A DNA stretch of 64,000 bases, taken from Caprella mutica. Its lineage: Eukaryota > Arthropoda > Malacostraca > Amphipoda > Caprellidae. A program made the translations under genes and the position numbers. Of this stretch, positions 44,540 to 56,200 are shown piece after piece. Position 1 is the stretch's first letter; each line of letters starts with the position of its first letter. The stretch spans positions 26,832 to 90,831 of the forward strand of contig CANNZV010002613.1 of the NCBI GenBank assembly GCA_947561585.1, written 5' to 3'. The notes under the pieces are model-generated. The model was not told the DNA's origin. It saw nothing but the letters and a program-made list of their open reading frames with translations, and ran no database searches.

Positions 44540-46840
44540 CGTAATAGACTTATATATTCCAGTTTTATTCTTTGCCGATGATGGATTGCTGGTAGCGCAG
44601 AGTGTTGAGGATATGAAGACATTGGTGAGAGTAGTCACAGAAAGTGCGTGGAAACTTGGGTTTGAAATTAACAGAAGTAAGACCTCATGCTTGATTTATA
44701 ACATGGAAAATAAACCGCAGCAAATTGAGAATATTTCAGTAGTTGAGCATTTAAAATACTTAGGTGTGTACTTTAATTGTTATAAGTATTATTTTAGTAA
44801 ACAGAGGAAAGACAGATTGGCAATGGGTCAGAAGGTTGCAAACATGACATATTCTGTTATAGCTAAATCCTGTAACAGACTATTGATAGGTAAAACATAC
44901 TGGAAGAGTGTATGTTTACCATTACTTGTGTTTGCATCCTTTGTCGTGGTGTGGAATAAGAAAGATATTAAAGAACTTCAGCAAACTGAAAACAAAGTAT
45001 GAAGAGTTATACTGGATGCACCTGTATGTGCAATGAGAGAGGATGTTGGCTCCAGCACTATGGCTGCCAGAGATATGAAAACTAAACTGGGATATGCTCT
45101 GTATATAATTAATGGTAGATGTGATTGCTAAAGAGTGTTTTCTATGATATGTTTAATAGTGAGAAAGATATTTAGTAAGGACTATCAATAGATATATAGA
45201 GGATATTGGAGTTTCTGACTTAGAAGAACTGGGTATGATGAGTGAGAATGATGTGAAGAACAAAGTAAACAGTTGTTATGAAAGAAAATGGAGGGAAGAT
45301 CGGCAGGAGAAAAGCACTCTTGAGTTGTACAGGGTGCAGCAAAAAAAGGAAACCCATTTTTAAACTAGTTTATTTTACAAAGCACCAAAGCTAGAAATTT
45401 TCTAAAAACATAGTTTTATTTGTTTACTTTTTCTGCATCTATCATGATAGACTAATATAAGTTACAACAAAAATTGAACATCCTACAGCGAATTAAATAA
45501 AAAGGGCTTGCGCGAACACAAAATACACAAATTTCATAATAGGGATAATTTATTTCCATATGGTAGTAGTAAAAATATAATTGAATCCTACAATTTTACA
45601 TTCAATTAACGTTTTTTATTGACTCTTTCAATCATGGAAATACATCTGCATTTTATGCAGAAACCATTTTGCAAAATTATATAGACTTTGCGGTAAATCT
45701 GTTCTAAGAGTTTGAGCCTTACATGCTTCTTCAAAGAATAATATCTTAAATCGTGTTTAACAATTCGGCGAAATGTCTCTTAAATGATATCTAATCCTTA
45801 CCTTCTGATTTACATTTTTGTATTCTCAATATGCTGTTCATGAAAAAGATTAATGTTTTGATGTGTTCATCCTTTTCTCCTGAGACATGATAACTTTTTG
45901 TTCAAATTTAAAGTGGTTTCTAACTTTCTTCCGTTTTGAACTTATTAACATTCGTCAATATGGTTTTATAGTTGTTGGAAATCTTTCCAGAAAGTGTTCA
46001 AAATGTGGTTGAACCTGCGTAAAACTTCCAGAGTTTAAAAAATTTGTCACAACAAAAACTCTTTGTTCATTTGAAAACTGCATTTGGAGGGTTTCGAATA
46101 GGAGATACAAATTAATGGCGAACTGATTTTTATAAAGATATCAATTTTACCTACAAAAACCAACTTTCATATGGTAATTATTTGTTTTATTTTATCTTAT
46201 TTTGTATGAAAATAGTAGAATTTAATGTTTTTACATCCATATAAAATGAAATATACTCTTATGATTTTTATTCATATATTTTGTGCTTGCGCAAGCCCTT
46301 TTTAGTTACTTTTTTTAAATTCGCTGTAGGATGTTTCATTTTTGTTGTAACTTATAATAATTTATCATGATAGATGCGGAAAAAGTAAAAAAATAAAACT
46401 TTGTTTTTATAAAATTTCTAGCATTGATAGTTTGTAAAATAAACTAGTTTGGAAATGGGTTTCCTTTTTTTTTGTGCCACCCTGTATAGACTGTGGAAAG
46501 TGGAAATGAGTGAAATAAATTAGTTTGATAACACAATTGGGTCATGTCTGCTCTTCAAGGCTAGAAGTAACAGTCTAAAATTGGAATGGTGAAGAAGATT
46601 TGAGGGGGGAGATGTTAGGTGTGAACAGTGTGATTCCAGTGAATAGGAAACTTAATTCTATTTTCTGAAGGAGTGCACGCTTTATGGTGAGCTGAGAGTG
46701 CAATTTGGGATTTTAAATGTAGGGATAGAAGATATTCTCTTGTTCACAAATGTGTTGGAGGCATCCTAATTCCTAATGCAAGAACTTTATGGCAAAAGCT
46801 TGAGAATGTCTGTGCTGAAGCAGAGAATTGACTCTGTTAA
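44540..46840 (+). pseudogene. LINE ORF2 fragment (RT to C-terminus), split by a mariner-like MITE
   Basis: The frame at 44520-45002 (FADDGLLVAQSVED, LGFEINRSKTSCLIYN, HLKYLGVYF, MTYSVIAKSCNRLLIGKTYW) aligns with the RT of the LINE at 28476-31799 from YADD onward. The match continues in broken frames through STLELYR at 45310, is interrupted by 45330-46484, and resumes with LWKVEMSEI and ARSNSLKLEW to a CEQC knuckle relic near 46625. Confidence 0.85.
45330..46484. mobile_element. mariner-like MITE with TIRs of about 230 bp
   Basis: Ends CAGGGTG...CACCCTG flanked by TA on both sides. The inverted repeat extends about 230 bp (for example GGAAACCCATTT, ACTAGTTTATTTTACAAA, TTACAACAAAAATTGAACATC, AAAAGGGCTTGCGC in both arms). 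Precise removal leaving one TA rejoins the host LINE frame (LELY-RLWK). No transposase is recognised. Confidence 0.88.
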
Positions 46841-47448
46841 AAACAACCAAATGTGTGAATGAAAGTTGAGGTTATGCTCACTTGCTAGTGCATAAGTAGG
46901 GATGATAGTAGCCAGATTGATCATATTTTTATGTAAGAGTTAGGATTGCAAATTCTAATAGATATGTTTTTACTGGGAGCTTTCAGAGTTTAAATATGAC
47001 TAATTTTTTTATCTTGGTTTTAAATGTTTCTCTAACCCTGAAATTTTGGTGATGATTTGCATATTGCTATCAGTCAATTATTCTTTCTTTTAATAATGGT
47101 GGCTGCTTGTGTGATGTGATATCTCTCAGTAATAATATTTGATTTGATTTTTTAAACATTAAACCATTTTCAAATACAGCAAATTTAATGAAAAAATAAA
47201 TGCAGTAGAATGATTTCACTGGAATTATTATGAAACGTCCTACAGGAGTGCCAATGCACTCAGGCATGTCTCCTGGACAATTTCTGAATCTGAAGAAATT
47301 TTAGAAATACCTGACTATATTCTATTACAATTGATGGAGTCAAAATTGCATCCACTGAGCACACAGCTATAGTAGGTATGGTCACGTATTAATTTGTCAT
47401 CTTCATTATATTTCAGGTTCTGAATGTGAATAAAATAGCTAATCACCA
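46841..47448. other. intergenic / 5' flank of DGCR6-like gene
   Basis: No coding sequence recognised. A TATTTCAG|GTTC at 47412-47416 could be an acceptor of a 5' untranslated exon. Confidence 0.35.
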
Positions 47449-47546
47449 ATGAATTCATATCATCAAGATGAGCAAAAAATGAGAACCCAGGAGAAGCTGT
47501 ACAAAACCCTTGAAAAGCTTAAAGGGATGGCACGTAAAGTACCTCC
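47449..47546 (+). CDS. DGCR6: DGCR6/gdl homologue, exon 1
   Basis: The ATG at 47449 begins a 98-nt exon ending at a GTAAGT donor (phase 2). The peptide (EKLYKTLEKLKGMARKVPP) corresponds to the conserved N-terminus of the DGCR6 / Drosophila gonadal (gdl) family. Joined to 48987-49147, 49847-50031 and 50362-50517 it gives 199 aa, about the usual family length. Family members are small coiled-coil proteins without known enzymatic activity; vertebrate DGCR6 lies in the 22q11 deletion region. All four splice junctions are phase-consistent (2, 1, 0). Confidence 0.88.
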
Positions 47547-48986
47547 GTAAGTATACTCTACTAGATAGATATACCATTTCATACTCATTTCTGCTTGTAT
47601 ATTCTCTACCAAACATCTGAAACATAGACAGTAAATTGACATGACATCATGACTTAGACCGTGATTCTGTGTTATAGTTATAAAGAGAAATATTTTTGGT
47701 ATTATTTATGTTCCTATTTCTATGTGTTGATGTTTCTATTAATAAAGATTATAAATTTTAAGCAAATGACCATATACGAATTTCCTTAATTTTTAAGCAG
47801 TTAGGTAGTAGGTATGAATTTATAACTGTTACCTGTCGCATTGGAGCGATGATGTCCGTTGCCACTAGCCTTACTCTGTTTATAATTTACAGGTATTAAT
47901 CTAGCTAAGCTGTGAATTTCTCTTTGCTTGTCTACTCAAGTACATCCAAAGATACTAATATCTTTGTTACTACGCTGCATAATTAGAAAGATAATATGAT
48001 GCATTAGTTAGCAAATTAAAATGTTGCGTGCGAGAGTCAAAAACCAGGTTCCACCATATCTGTACTAGCAATGCAATTGAGCTGAAGTTTTGTGTGGTTC
48101 ATATCCGTGGTCAGTACTACCAATTACACAAATAAAATAGCGTGTCCACCGGTGGGCATTTCGCAATGAAAAGCATCTGAAGTTCAGAATAATGCATTTG
48201 TAAAAATAAATTTGTTAAGAGATGAATTCACAAAATTAGTTTAGCCAAAAAGTTACAAACTCTAATCAGAAATTGAAAACATTATGTCCTGCCTGACATG
48301 GCATCCATACTATAATATCCAGTATTTCAATTTGGAGCATAAAATATAAATCAATTAATTCAAAATTCTAACTATTAAACAAATGTTATTTGTTGAAAGA
48401 ATTCATTGGATTTATATTTGGTAGCTACATATATAAATGAACGGTTTTACAGACACGAAATAATATTTCTCGTATTTTTCACTATATATGGTCTACTTAA
48501 TGTTTAAAATATGATCAGTTGCTTATAGAAAATTGATTTCCTGTATTAAAGCAATTATAAATATAGTTTTATTCAATAAATTTATCTTAAATTTTCTCAA
48601 TTTCAATGCAAATTGTATTAGGTAGTGCCATATTTACTGTATAGTCAAATTTCCTGATTAATGATCATGATTACTTTCATTCACTTGTAAACTCAACACA
48701 TATTAAACAATAAAAGTCAAAAATATAAAAAAATTCTCGTCTATACAATGTTTTTTGATGATCAAGTTTTTTTAAATGACCCAGCGGTGGGTCACCCGTG
48801 CTGTACTAGAAGCGGCAGTGAGTCACCCTGTACGCAACGTGTTAACATCCTACTTTGAACCCAGGAAACTTAAAGGGGCAGTAAACCTTTCAACAAACTT
48901 TTTTTCTCTCGATATCTATAGCTTCTAGTTTTATATCAGGAAATGTCAAACTTATTTATGGCATGAGGAATCCTTTATCTTTGCAG
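47547..48986 (+). other. DGCR6-like intron 1 with a lone MITE end
   Basis: AT-rich intron. A single TTAAAGGGGCAGTAAAC end at 48872 belongs to the family at 23198/56755. A GTGGGTCACCC/GAGTCACCCTGTAC pair at 48788-48830 resembles TIR debris. Confidence 0.6.
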
Positions 48987-49147
48987 TAAATACCAGTCAA
49001 GGTTGAGTTTTGAAATGCTCTCTTCACTGGCTGCTCTTCTTATGGATGATACAGTTGTTCAAATCATTGCAGAGTTGACTGAACTGCAGCACATGGCAGA
49101 GTCACATTTGCATCAGACGAGATGCAACATCACCAGTCGCCATAAGG
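48987..49147 (+). CDS. DGCR6: DGCR6/gdl homologue, exon 2
   Basis: Follows a TTTGCAG acceptor and ends in a GTATGT donor. It encodes KYQSRLSFEMLSSLAALLMD...VVQIIAELTELQHMAE, the best conserved block of the family (YQxRLSxxxLSxLAxxLLDGTVFxIVxxLxExQHLTE in vertebrates). Confidence 0.9.
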
Positions 49148-49524
49148 GTATGTCTAATCAATTGAATGTCAAATAGAATAAAAGACTCTGTGCAACTTAT
49201 TCCTTGTGAATTAAAGACTGCCTGAAGGGGACATTACGTCCCCATAAACAAACAGCTATTTTCCAAAAACAAACTGTTAGAATGCTTCTGTACACTTGTG
49301 TTCATATTTTAAATATGTTGTTGGGGCAACTGTCGCATTTTTTCTTCTCCATATAGTTTCAGTTTGCTGTATGTTTACAAGTGAGCACTAGTGAAACACA
49401 TTAATCCACTTTGAAAAAAATCTTATTTGTTATTTTGGAAATAAAATTACCTGCTTACATTTCCTATAGCTATTTAACAAGGAAAGTATTAATATTCTGG
49501 GCTAACTGATAGCATACTTTATTG

Positions 49525-49705
49525 TGACACACTCTAGAAATTATGCATCTTAATATAATGAAACAGCTGAGAAATTAGGGTTAAATGGATAAACAGTCAG
49601 TTGTACCGCTAGATGGCGTTGCTACAGATTTGGTGACAAATATTATGAACACAAACGTGACAAACGCACGCACGGAGATTAACGTTTTCACCGCTATATG
49701 GCCTA
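49525..49705 (+). repeat. dispersed repeat, copy 1 (CCGCTAGATGGCG element)
   Basis: About 130 bp from AGGGTTAAATGGATAAACAG to the second CCGCTATATGGC is nearly identical, in the same orientation, to 52836-52965. It lies in DGCR6-like intron 2. The core is framed by two direct CCGCTAGATGGCG-like motifs. Confidence 0.85.
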
Positions 49706-49846
49706 ATTATATCATTTAATTAGACATTTATATTCAAATAGTTCAATATTTTTGTACTGTTTATGTTCCCAATAAGTTTATTGACATATCAGTCTGAGTA
49801 GGTATTGCACTGAAATACCTTCTGACCTAATCTGTGTCCTGTTCAG

Positions 49847-50031
49847 CTGAACAGGAGAGGGTGGCCAAGGAGCACAAGGTAGCGATAGACAAGGCAAAGT
49901 GCGGAGGCAGGCACCATGCCATTGCACACCTCCTCTCCACCCAAAGACACGCCATAGATGTCCTCAGGGCGAGGCATGAGGAGGAGGTGAGGCGATTCAA
50001 TGCGGAGATTCTGCACTCAATCGATAAGAAG
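49847..50031 (+). CDS. DGCR6: DGCR6/gdl homologue, exon 3
   Basis: From a GTTCAG acceptor to AAG|GTCAGA. It encodes a charged coiled-coil segment (EQERVAKEHKVAIDKAK, HAIDVLRARHEEEVRRFN, SIDKK). The donor at 50032 gives an exact colinear join (IDKK-VVEQQKTL) to the family. A stronger-looking donor (GTAAGT) at 50062 would add ten in-frame codons. Confidence 0.85.
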
Positions 50032-50086
50032 GTCAGAAAATCCACTGGGAAAACTTGTGAAGTAAGTGGGTGTTAACTAAGGTCAG

Positions 50087-50260
50087 AATGGTTGTGACAA
50101 TATGCTTTTAAATTCATAGATCCTGAAAATATTAGAGACTGAGAAAATTAAAGAGATTTGAATGGTTCTGCACCTGCGGTATATAGTATTCGATACCATT
50201 TCGTTTAGTCTATGATATTCTTGGGATCTATGATTTTAAAACATATTGTCACAACCCTAT
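50087..50260. mobile_element. foldback MITE in DGCR6-like intron 3
   Basis: Inverted ends GGTTGTGACAATATGC / AACATATTGTCACAACC with a nearly palindromic interior (GGTATATAGTATTCGATACC at the centre). A sister copy is at 60346-60512. Confidence 0.85.
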
Positions 50261-50361
50261 CATTTCCTGCGTTAACGCCCACTTTCCGAGTACTGAGACT
50301 GTCAGAGTTTCCTTTCCTGATAATTTTTGATACGCTTTTCACAATTTTTTTCCCCCATCAG

Positions 50362-50517
50362 GTGGTGGAGCAGCAGAAAACATTGATGATGGTCGGTGTG
50401 CCTGGTTTTTTCGAGACTACTAACCCGGTTGATGTGAAAGTACAGCAGTACATCATTGACTTCATTCTGCAGTTGCATAAGCACAACCCTGCACTTATTA
50501 ATGCCTTCAGCAGCTGA
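50362..50517 (+). CDS. DGCR6: DGCR6/gdl homologue, exon 4 (terminal)
   Basis: Starts after a CCCCCATCAG acceptor and ends in TGA. VVEQQKTLMMVGVPGFFETTNP is the second conserved family block (vertebrate form VADQQSTLxKAGVxGFxVTTNP), followed by a C-terminal helix VQQYIIDFILQLHKHN. Confidence 0.9.
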   Translation: MVEQQKTLMMVGVPGFFETTNPVDVKVQQYIIDFILQLHKHNPALINAFSS

Positions 50518-50519
50518 GA

Positions 50520-52350
50520 CACTTAAATCCCCAAACTGATGGTTAGAAGTACTCGTCTAAAAACTGAAAAAACATAAAAACATCCAAGTTATTAATGTGG
50601 CAAAAATATATGAGAATCATATTTAGATAATTTTAACTATGACGTTCAGCTTTCATTTCTGTTCATTGATACTTGGATATAACTGTTCTTTATAATGGTT
50701 AGGGCATCTTCTACTTGGCTGTGACTTGTGATATAAACTCTCTAAAAACCACCCCTCCAAATATAGTTCTTCACTAACTCAGAAAATCTTTCGTTGATTC
50801 GCTACCTGATGAAGGATTATATTTTTTATATAGCTTTTTTAACTCTACTTGCAGTTTTAGAGGATAGTGCTAGGGTTATTTTTTACAACGAGGTCTTAGA
50901 TTTTGTGTTTTGTAGACTCGTAAGCATTATTTGAAATCACCTCTTCATTTTCCTCTTAGATTTTTGTGTTAGGAACGATTGTATGCTTCCTCTACAATCT
51001 GCAAGTGCAGTTAATCACTATTTTGTGTATCGTTTTATGTCTCATTTCAATGTTAAGTTTAGCTTTTCATTTCACGATTTAGCTTTTCTTACTGGTGGTA
51101 GGTTACATTGTTCATGGAGTTACCCAATTCTTTCTGACTGCTTCTTCCAGTCCCTTGTAATTAATTTTCTATTAACGTGACTGATATGACCCTTGGTTCT
51201 AAAGATGTTTAACATCCTAGTCAATTAATTACTCACCTCCCCACCAAATTACTTGGTTTTATAGAAAGTAGCTCTAGAGTCTAGATGGGAAACTGACTTT
51301 TCCATGAAATATTTTTTTATATTTAAACTCGGGAAGATTAGTAAAGAAGGATTTTTTTCAATTTTGACAAAAAAATCCGCTGCCACGAAATTGTGTACCG
51401 AAGTCAGGCGTCGCAAATGACACGACCTTCCACTTACTCTGAATTTTAAGTTTTTCCAAAACATTTTCTTTGTTTTTCTTCACGTGCAAAAAACCGACCT
51501 CTCCGATGACAGAAAATAGCGCAAAGTGGTAAAGCAATAATCTTACACATTCAAAACCGGAAAGGCTTTAGTTAATTTCTCCAGAGGAGAGGATATGAAT
51601 TTTCGGTCTATAAGAAGCAATTGCGCTATTAAATTGGTTTAACATTACTGTCAGCAATACCTATTTTTGGGGTCGGTTTTTCGAGCGGGATTGTCAATAA
51701 TATTGTTTACTGGGAATAAGATCACTAGTTCTTTGTATGTTAAGTCTTTATCTGATTAATAATAGTAACCGTTAGTTATTTTTATTGCATAGCTTTGTTC
51801 TAGATAAACCACTTTCTTCATCATGTAGCTATTTACAGTAACTAATAATGAAGCATCTTCGTTCTGGTAAGATTTTACCTAGTTGTACCATCCCTAAATT
51901 ATAACCAAATTTACAAAGGTAGTCTTGTAAATAAATATGTTTTCTATTGATAAATAGTTTTTTTTATCAAAATTATACCTTAATAGCCCAAAATACTGAT
52001 AGTTTATTCAGGGGGGAAAAGTCCTAGAATACTTTCAAGATGATTTTTATTAGTATTCGTTGCCATGTTTTAAATCTTACAATTTTTTTTACTGAACAAC
52101 AGAAACAAATTCTTTCTACTAACTTTATATTTAAAATGATTGTTCACATTTTAAAATTTAGATTAAAATTATACAATAGAAGTAATTATTCAATTTCTAG
52201 ACACTTAATGCATAGTAACTCTAGTTACATCATGTATAACAGACATGAAGTCAGAAGGAGTAACACAATCCTGTATAACATCTAAGATTTACTTTATTGC
52301 ATCAAGGAGTATTATGATGATAATTAAGGCACATATTTGGCAACATACTA
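50520..52350. other. 3' flank of DGCR6-like gene, no feature
   Basis: AT-rich sequence without a credible exon, TIR pair or array. It is the start of the spacer between the convergent DGCR6-like and Smoothened-like genes. Confidence 0.4.
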
Positions 52351-52351
52351 A

Positions 52352-52614
52352 AGGGCCGTACACACGTAGTTTTTTTCAGTCTTTCCACCAGACTTTTTGC
52401 TAAGCTCCTCCTACTTTTTCCACGTGAATATAAGAAAAAAACTACATGATTGTTATTTATTTCAGTTGGTATCCATGATACCTGCAGGTATCATGGATAC
52501 CAACTAAAATAATTGACTGCTATGTCGTTTTTTATTCTCGTGGAAAAAGTAGGAGGAGCTTAGCAAAAAGTCTGGTGGAAAGACTTAATAAAACTTACGT
52601 GTGTACGGCCTTAT
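52352..52614. mobile_element. palindromic MITE, GGCCGTACACACG family
   Basis: Long arms (GGGCCGTACACACGTAG, CAGACTTTTTGCTAAGCTCC, CTCCTACTTTTTCCACG) are repeated inverted in the right half, with a perfect palindrome TATCATGGATACC around a CCTGCAGG centre. A second copy is at 59788-60048. Confidence 0.9.
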
Positions 52615-52778
52615 GAGGTAAATTATTGAGATTATTTCAAGAGATTCCTTAGAAATGTAGACACTTAACAGTAATGAGTATTGTAAGAGATAATAGCTAC
52701 ACATATCACATAGATGAGTATTTTGTACAATTAATTAAGTCCCTTTGCATTATTAACAAATAGACATACGTTATTTGG

Positions 52779-52965
52779 ACACATTCTAAAAATTGTATTT
52801 TAATATAGTTACCTAATAAAACCAATGATAAATTGGGGTTAAATGGATAAACAGTCAGTTGTACCGCTAGATGGCGTTGCTACAGGTTTGCTGACAAATA
52901 TTATGAACACAAACGTGACAAACGCACGCACGGAGATTGACGTTTTCACCGCTAGATGGCGTGAG
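52779..52965 (+). repeat. dispersed repeat, copy 2 (CCGCTAGATGGCG element)
   Basis: Direct copy of 49525-49705; here both terminal motifs read CCGCTAGATGGCG. Confidence 0.85.
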
Positions 52966-53153
52966 GCTTTAAAAATTAAATATCAAATAAATCCACAATA
53001 ATCTATCATTTATGTTTATGGATAATTTATTTTCATTCATATAGAATAAAAAGTTGTGTCTTTACTATTAGCCTCTGGTAGCAACTAAATACATATTGCT
53101 TCTTGCATTTCCTAGCATCTAAACTATGTACGTTACAATTAGTTTGAATAGCT

Positions 53154-53293
53154 TCAGCAGGACTCATCGCTGATGTTGGCAGTGTCCAGCATGGTGGAAA
53201 TGGTCTCAGTATCCAGAAAAGTGCCCCTACTGCCACTGTAAGCAGATGAGAGGCGCCCAGAGGGAGCAGGGGGCGTGGATGTGAAGGGGGTGC
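53154..53293 (-). CDS. SMO: Smoothened-like, terminal exon
   Basis: With the CCCTATCACAG acceptor at 53294, phase 1 is continued and the peptide is TPFTSTPPAPSGRLSSAYSG...DTETISTMLDTANISDESC then TGA. An alternative acceptor (CCTTAG at 53319) gives a different, hydrophobic frame running to about 53033, judged less likely. Confidence 0.65.
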
Positions 53294-56200
53294 CTGTGAT
53301 AGGGGAGACATTGGTAACACGAAAGCTAAGGCAAATAACTAATCTTTAATTAAAAGTTAAAGCCACCGCCATCCGTTGGAGCCGTGAACATTTTTAAATT
53401 TTATGAGTGGGTTGATTGTTGAAGGATGTATATTCAAACTACTCCTAGCAAGCTATTACTAGTAAATTCCCTGGAGTACGCACTCCCAGGTAAAGCTGAG
53501 GGTACACACCCCCAGGTAAAGCTGAGGGTACACACACCCCCAGGTAAAGCTGAGGGTACACACACCCCCAGGTAAAGCTGAGGGTACACACACCCCCAGG
53601 TAAAGCTGAGGGTACACACACCCCCAGGTAAAGCTGAGGGTACACACACCCCCAGGTAAAGCTGAGGGTACACACACCCCCAGGTAAAGCTGAGGGTACA
53701 CACACCCCCAGGTAAAGCTGAGGGTACACACACCCCCAGGTAAAGCTGAGGGTACACACACCCCCAGGTAAAGCTGAGGGTACACACACCCCCAGGTAAA
53801 GCTGAGGGTACACACACCCCCAGGTAAAGCTGAGGGTACACACACCCCCAGGTAAAGCTGAGGGTACACACACCCCCAGGTAAAGCTGAGGGTACACACA
53901 CCCCCAGGTAAAGCTGAGGGTACACACACCCCCAGGTAAAGCTGAGGGTACACACACCCCCAGGTAAAGCTGAGGGTACACACACCCCCAGGTAAAGCTG
54001 AGGGTACACACACCCCCAGGTAAAGCTGAGGGTACACACACCCCCAGGTAAAGCTGAGGGTACACACCCCCAGTTAAAGCTGAGGGTACACACCACCAGG
54101 TAAAGCTGAGGGTACACACCCCCACGTAAAGCTGAGGGTGTATTTTACTAGAAATTATTCATTTAAATTAAAATATTTTAGCTACTGATGAAATTAAAGG
54201 TGAAATGATCCACAACAACAACCATCTTACTCTCGGCATAGAGCTGGACTTACCAGTGCTGGTTATGACTTACAAGTGCTGGTTATGACTTACAAGTGCT
54301 GGTTATGACTTACAAGTGCTGGTTATGACGTAGCTAGTGACTTACCAGTGCTGGTTATGAGGTAGCTAGTGACTTACCAGGGCTAGTTATGAGGTAGCTA
54401 GTGACTTACCAGGGCTGGTTATGAGGTAGCTAGTGACTTACCAGGGCTGGTTATGAGGTAGCTAGTGACTTACCAGGGCTGGTTATGAGGTAGCTAGTGA
54501 CTTATCAGGGCTGGTTATGAGGTAGCTAGTGACTTACCAGTGCTGGTTATGAGGTAGCTAGTGACTTACCAGTGCTGGTTATGAGGTAGCTAGTGACTTA
54601 CCAGTGCTGGTTATGAGGTAGCTAGTGACTTACCAGTGCTGGTTATGAGGTAGCTAGTGACTAACCAGTGCTGGTTATGAGGTAGCTAGTGACTTACCAG
54701 TGCTGGTTATGAGGTAGCTAGTGACTTACCAGTGCTGGTTATGAGGTAGCTAGTGACTTACCAGTGCTGGTTATGAGGTAGCTAGTGACTTACCAGTGCT
54801 GGTTATGAGGTAGCTAGTGACTTACCAGTGCTGGTTATGAGGTAGCTAGTGACTTACCAGTGCTGGTTATGAGGTAGCTAGTGACTTACCAGTGCTGGTT
54901 ATGAGGAAGTTAGTGACTTACCAGTGCTGGTTATGAGGTAGCTAGTGACTTACCAGTGCTGGTTATGAGGAAGTTAGTGACTTACCAGTGTTGGTTATGA
55001 GGTAGTCTGTACTGTTGTTGCGACTGATGGGCAGAGTTTTCTCCTTCGCTGCTCCTTTTCTTCTCTTCTTCTTCTTGTGCTTGCTCTCTCCCTTCCTCCT
55101 ATCCTTGCCCTCCTCTTCCCTCACTCCCCTCCTCTCTTTCTCCTCCCCCTTCCTGTGCAGAGAGGGTGTGAGGAGAGTGTGGGGGGAGGAGCTGACAGAG
55201 GAGGGGGACACCTGTACCCCTTTTTCAGAGGTGGGGGGCGAGAAGGGGCGCAAGTCCTCAGCTTCCAAAGATGTCTGTACGGCAATGGTGGCGAGGGGGT
55301 GGGGAACACCAGATGTCGAGGCAACCTAAGGAAATAAACACAATTAAATAAAGTAGATATTCAAACCTAAGGCAAATAAACACAATTAAATAAAGTAGAT
55401 ATTCAAACCTAAGGCAAATAAACACAATTAAATAAAGTAGATATTCAAACCTAAGGCAAATAAACACAATTAAATAAAGTAGATATTCAAACCTAAGGCA
55501 AATAAACACAATTAAATAAAGTAGATATTCAAACCTAAGGCAAATAAACACAATTAAATAAAGTAGATATTCAAACCTAAGGCAAACACATAGCTACAAT
55601 TAAATAAATTATGTAATATAGAGTGAATAATAATTAATTAATTTTCACTGATAAATTCATAACGCTGGCCTGTGAAAATCGAATCTTTTCTTGAAGTGAC
55701 GGTAAAGTCCAAATTATCGGTCAGTTTCACATTTTCGGTTATACAAGAAAAACAATACAGCTAATAATTGTTAATTATTTTTTTATTGGTATCCATGATA
55801 GCTACCTGCAGGTATCATGGATACAAATAAAAATTAAATGATAATTATTATATCCTTTTATCATATAGCTAAGACCGAAGATGTGAAACTGACCGATAAT
55901 TCGTAACTTACCCCATCTATTTTTTTAATCGTCATAGACAATAACTATAATTAATAATTTAAAGTAAACAATTATATGCTATGTTTGTACAAATTTCACA
56001 ATCTCGAGAATGCGCTGCACGTTTTTAGGATCTTGAAAATGCGCGTTAATCTCGAGAGTGTGCAAGGCAGGTAAAGGTTATGAAACAGGGCCAACAGGTA
56101 TGGAGTAGATAATCAATTATTTACGCATTTAATTGGTCCATTTCATCAAAATATGATAGTTAGAGCTATACATAATAACTTGGTAATAAATTGGTAATTA

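Noticed and set aside
53033..53153. Alternative C-terminus of the Smoothened-like protein in the frame running to 53033
   Set aside because: The acceptor at 53294 gives phase agreement and a Ser/Thr/acidic tail ending at a stop at 53154; the alternative frame reads as random hydrophobic sequence.
53434..54125. Three overlapping minus-strand ORFs of 202-227 aa with YPQLYLGV / VPSALPGG / CTLSFTWG repeats
   Set aside because: They are translations of the 29-bp minisatellite, open in all three frames because the unit lacks stops; no splice or start context supports coding.
55258..55551. Minus-strand ORF of repeated ICLRFEYLLYLIV units
   Set aside because: It is the 42-bp acceptor minisatellite read in one frame, not the frame set by the preceding exon.
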